This document shows positions 62,572 to 64,000 of a stretch of 64,000 nt of DNA, one piece after another. The stretch comes from Hymenobacter cyanobacteriorum. Its GTDB lineage: Bacteria > Bacteroidota > Bacteroidia > Cytophagales > Hymenobacteraceae. The notes beneath the pieces were generated by a model. That model saw only the letters and a list, made by a program, of their open reading frames with translations. It searched no databases and was not told the origin of the DNA. Within the stretch, counting starts at the first letter, position 1. Every line of letters starts with the position of its first letter. Both the position numbers and the translations under genes were made by a program. Where the stretch lies: contig NZ_JALBGC010000002.1 of assembly GCF_022631375.1 (NCBI RefSeq), positions 186,001-250,000 of the forward strand, written 5' to 3'.

Positions 62572-63300
62572 ATGAAAACAAAATCAATTTTTGCTATTCT
62601 AATAGCGGTTTTTCTACATTCGCCGAAGGATTGCCGGGCGCAGGAGGTAAGCATGCAGCAATTCAAACTTACTTACTACGTAGGAATCGAGGCGTTGCGA
62701 GCCAATTATGAAGTCTTTTACCCGTCCACTCCTGCGCTGACCAACAGTGGTTCGTGGCAATTATGCGCTGGGGTAAGGATTCGTTCTCGGCTATCCATTC
62801 AAGCAGGCTACGCAAACATCATGCATTCTTCGCGTGAAGACCCCGCCTATGAGGGTACTACGCTTTCCGGAAGCTATATCACGGGTAAGCGTGGTTCAGA
62901 CACCCGTACTTTAACCATCCCCCTGATAATTCGCTACTCCCTAATTCGGCGCGCGCATCCCCGCCTGCAAATTGACGCAATCGCAGGAGGAACATTGGTC
63001 GCCGATAACTACAGCCTGTTTTATCTAGACTACGTTGACGGCGTGCTGGTTCGGGATTATCATGAATCTGCCCACATTACGCAGGTATGCGCGACGGCGG
63101 GCTTAGGCGCGCGCTATCCTTTCGGTCGCCATTTGGAAGGCGTGCTGGATTGGACCTATTCCCGCAATTTGAAAGCAGTACCCGAACCGATTCATCAGCA
63201 AGTAACCGGCAACCGCTTCGGCCTGACCCGCGCCCTCAGCCTGGGCCTGCGCTACCGCTTTGCCGTGAAGAAAAAGGAAGCGGTGGCTGCCGGCTCGTAA
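62572..63300 (+). CDS. Outer-membrane beta-barrel-like protein
   Basis: The 242-aa protein has a signal peptide (MKTKSIFAILIAVFLHSPKD to RAQ) and a series of amphipathic strands (LTYYVGIEALRANYEVF, VRIRSRLSIQAGYANI, RTLTIPLIIRYSLIRR, ALSLGLRYRFAV), as in PF13568-type porin-like barrels of Bacteroidota. It starts 12 bp after the MABP lipoprotein, so the two form an operon and may work together at the outer membrane. No enzymatic motif. Confidence 0.75.
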   Translation: MKTKSIFAILIAVFLHSPKDCRAQEVSMQQFKLTYYVGIEALRANYEVFYPSTPALTNSGSWQLCAGVRIRSRLSIQAGYANIMHSSREDPAYEGTTLSGSYITGKRGSDTRTLTIPLIIRYSLIRRAHPRLQIDAIAGGTLVADNYSLFYLDYVDGVLVRDYHESAHITQVCATAGLGARYPFGRHLEGVLDWTYSRNLKAVPEPIHQQVTGNRFGLTRALSLGLRYRFAVKKKEAVAAGS

Positions 63301-63317
63301 ATACGGCACCTCCCCAA

Positions 63318-63425
63318 ACCCCAACAGGGCACCCCACGGGGTGCCCTGTTTCGTTCCCGCCCGGGGCGGCCCCGGGGCCGCCCCGGGCGCGTCCGTCGCC
63401 ACGTAGGCCGCGGGCGGGCGGCCGA
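63318..63425. repeat. Terminator-containing repeat, family 8, copy 2
   Basis: The hairpin at 63324-63349 (ACAGGGCACCCC/GGGGTGCCCTGT) followed by TTT matches copy 1, as does the distal CGCGTCCGTCGCCACGTAGG. It follows the beta-barrel gene stop by about 17 bases. Confidence 0.85.
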
Positions 63426-63521
63426 GCCTTGCAGAAACTGAAATATTCACCAGAATTCCGGTCTGGTTCTCCCGGTCCTTTGTGCGGCCCAAGCAACCGG
63501 GCAATCTAACCGGAAAACCAC

Positions 63522-63971
63522 ATGAAACAGACAGGAATAGAAATGCCGGCCAAAGTGCCGCAGGGCATCAACGGCACCATGCGCGGTGCGCACGTGGGGC
63601 TGCGCACGCCAGATTTCGAAGGCACGATTCAATGGTACACGGAAAAGCTCGGCTTTCGGGTCCTCCAGAAATGGACGGTGGGGGAGCTGCGGCTGGCCTT
63701 CCTCGCGCCGGCCAACGACGACAGCTTCTGGCTGGAAGTGCTGTGCGAGGGCGCATCCAACCCGCAGCCCGCCCCCGCGCCGCCGGTGAGCCGGGGCTAT
63801 CACCATTTTTGCCTCGACGTGGACGATGTCGACGCCACGCTGGCGGCCCTGCGGGCGCGCGGCGTCACGGTTTCCCGCGAACCGTTCGACGTGCCGCCCA
63901 TTGGCAAGCGGTGTGGGTTCATCACCGACCCGCACGGCAACGTCATCGAGCTTGCCGCCAACTTGAATTGA
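63522..63971 (+). CDS. VOC-family (glyoxalase/bleomycin resistance-like) protein
   Basis: The 149-aa protein has the VOC fold: GAHVGLRTPDFEGTIQWYTE with metal-ligand His, KLGFRVLQKWTV, then a second module with GYHHFCLDVDDVDATLAALR and FITDPHGNVIELA (Glu ligand). A metal-dependent lyase, dioxygenase or binding protein are all possible; the substrate is unknown. It ends at TGA 63969-63971, followed directly by a third family 8 hairpin. Confidence 0.9.
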   Translation: MKQTGIEMPAKVPQGINGTMRGAHVGLRTPDFEGTIQWYTEKLGFRVLQKWTVGELRLAFLAPANDDSFWLEVLCEGASNPQPAPAPPVSRGYHHFCLDVDDVDATLAALRARGVTVSREPFDVPPIGKRCGFITDPHGNVIELAANLN

Positions 63972-63973
63972 TT

Positions 63974-64000
63974 AAACAGGGTGCCCCACGGGGTGCCCTG
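63974..64000. terminator. Family 8 hairpin, copy 3 (cut by window end)
   Basis: ACAGGGTGCCCCACGGGGTGCCCTG forms a hairpin with two G-U pairs in the stem. It begins 5 bases past the VOC stop and is cut by the window edge, so the full repeat cannot be judged. Confidence 0.7.

Overview
The window looks like chromosomal DNA of a GC-rich Bacteroidota, most plausibly a Hymenobacter-like member of the Cytophagales. The reasons are a SusC/SusD pair with an ECF sigma/FecR system, several secreted proteins with a type IX secretion (T9SS) C-terminal sorting domain, Bacteroidota-type -7 promoter elements (TAnnTTTG), weak Shine-Dalgarno use, and high GC. The genus is an inference from gene content; no rRNA or marker gene is present.

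Layout. (1) 1-7964, all minus strand: a surface-sugar cluster with a glycosyltransferase-like protein, an SpsF-type cytidylyltransferase, split transketolase (N and C halves), a GSA-type aminotransferase, an SDR, a NeuB-type synthase and a truncated sterol-desaturase-family protein. It resembles a nonulosonic-acid-type pathway, but with a two-subunit transketolase. (2) 8257-9358, plus strand: two small genes (STAS/SEC14-like, sce7726-like). (3) 9510-28162, minus strand: a polysaccharide utilization locus (PUL): ECF sigma, FecR, SusC, SusD, FucP-type transporter, GH30, T9SS protein, GH30, GH5 with fascin-like repeats, GH30, esterase and SGNH hydrolase. The GH30/GH5 mix suggests beta-1,6/beta-1,3-glucan, such as fungal cell wall, as substrate. 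A LacI-type regulator lies divergently at 28374. (4) 29596-36454: two large T9SS-secreted proteins (SGNH plus LamG-like; parallel beta-helix). (5) 36750-39864: an unusual tRNA-like gene with promoter and terminator, dinB, and two PAP2 phosphatases. (6) 39875-60317: a mixed region rich in alpha-glucan genes (two GH31, a branching enzyme, a SusA-like GH13, a GT-B-like protein), with a NYN-domain RNase-like protein, gamma-glutamyltransferase, a histidine kinase and a REP-associated tyrosine transposase (RAYT) with its REP palindromes. (7) 60360-64000: a lower-GC accessory stretch with a PH-like membrane protein, a remnant of a GH31 3' end, a lipoprotein with three MABP-like repeats whose signal peptide is interrupted by an 11-G tract, a beta-barrel protein and a VOC protein, separated by near-identical terminator hairpins.

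The most unusual structure is the density and placement of long palindromes. At least eight sequence-distinct families of about 90-150 bp inverted repeats occupy most gaps between co-directional genes, often running exactly from the stop codon of one gene to just before the start of the next. In four cases the edge of the palindrome supplies the stop codon. One 105-bp element sits in frame inside a GH31 gene, adding 35 codons.
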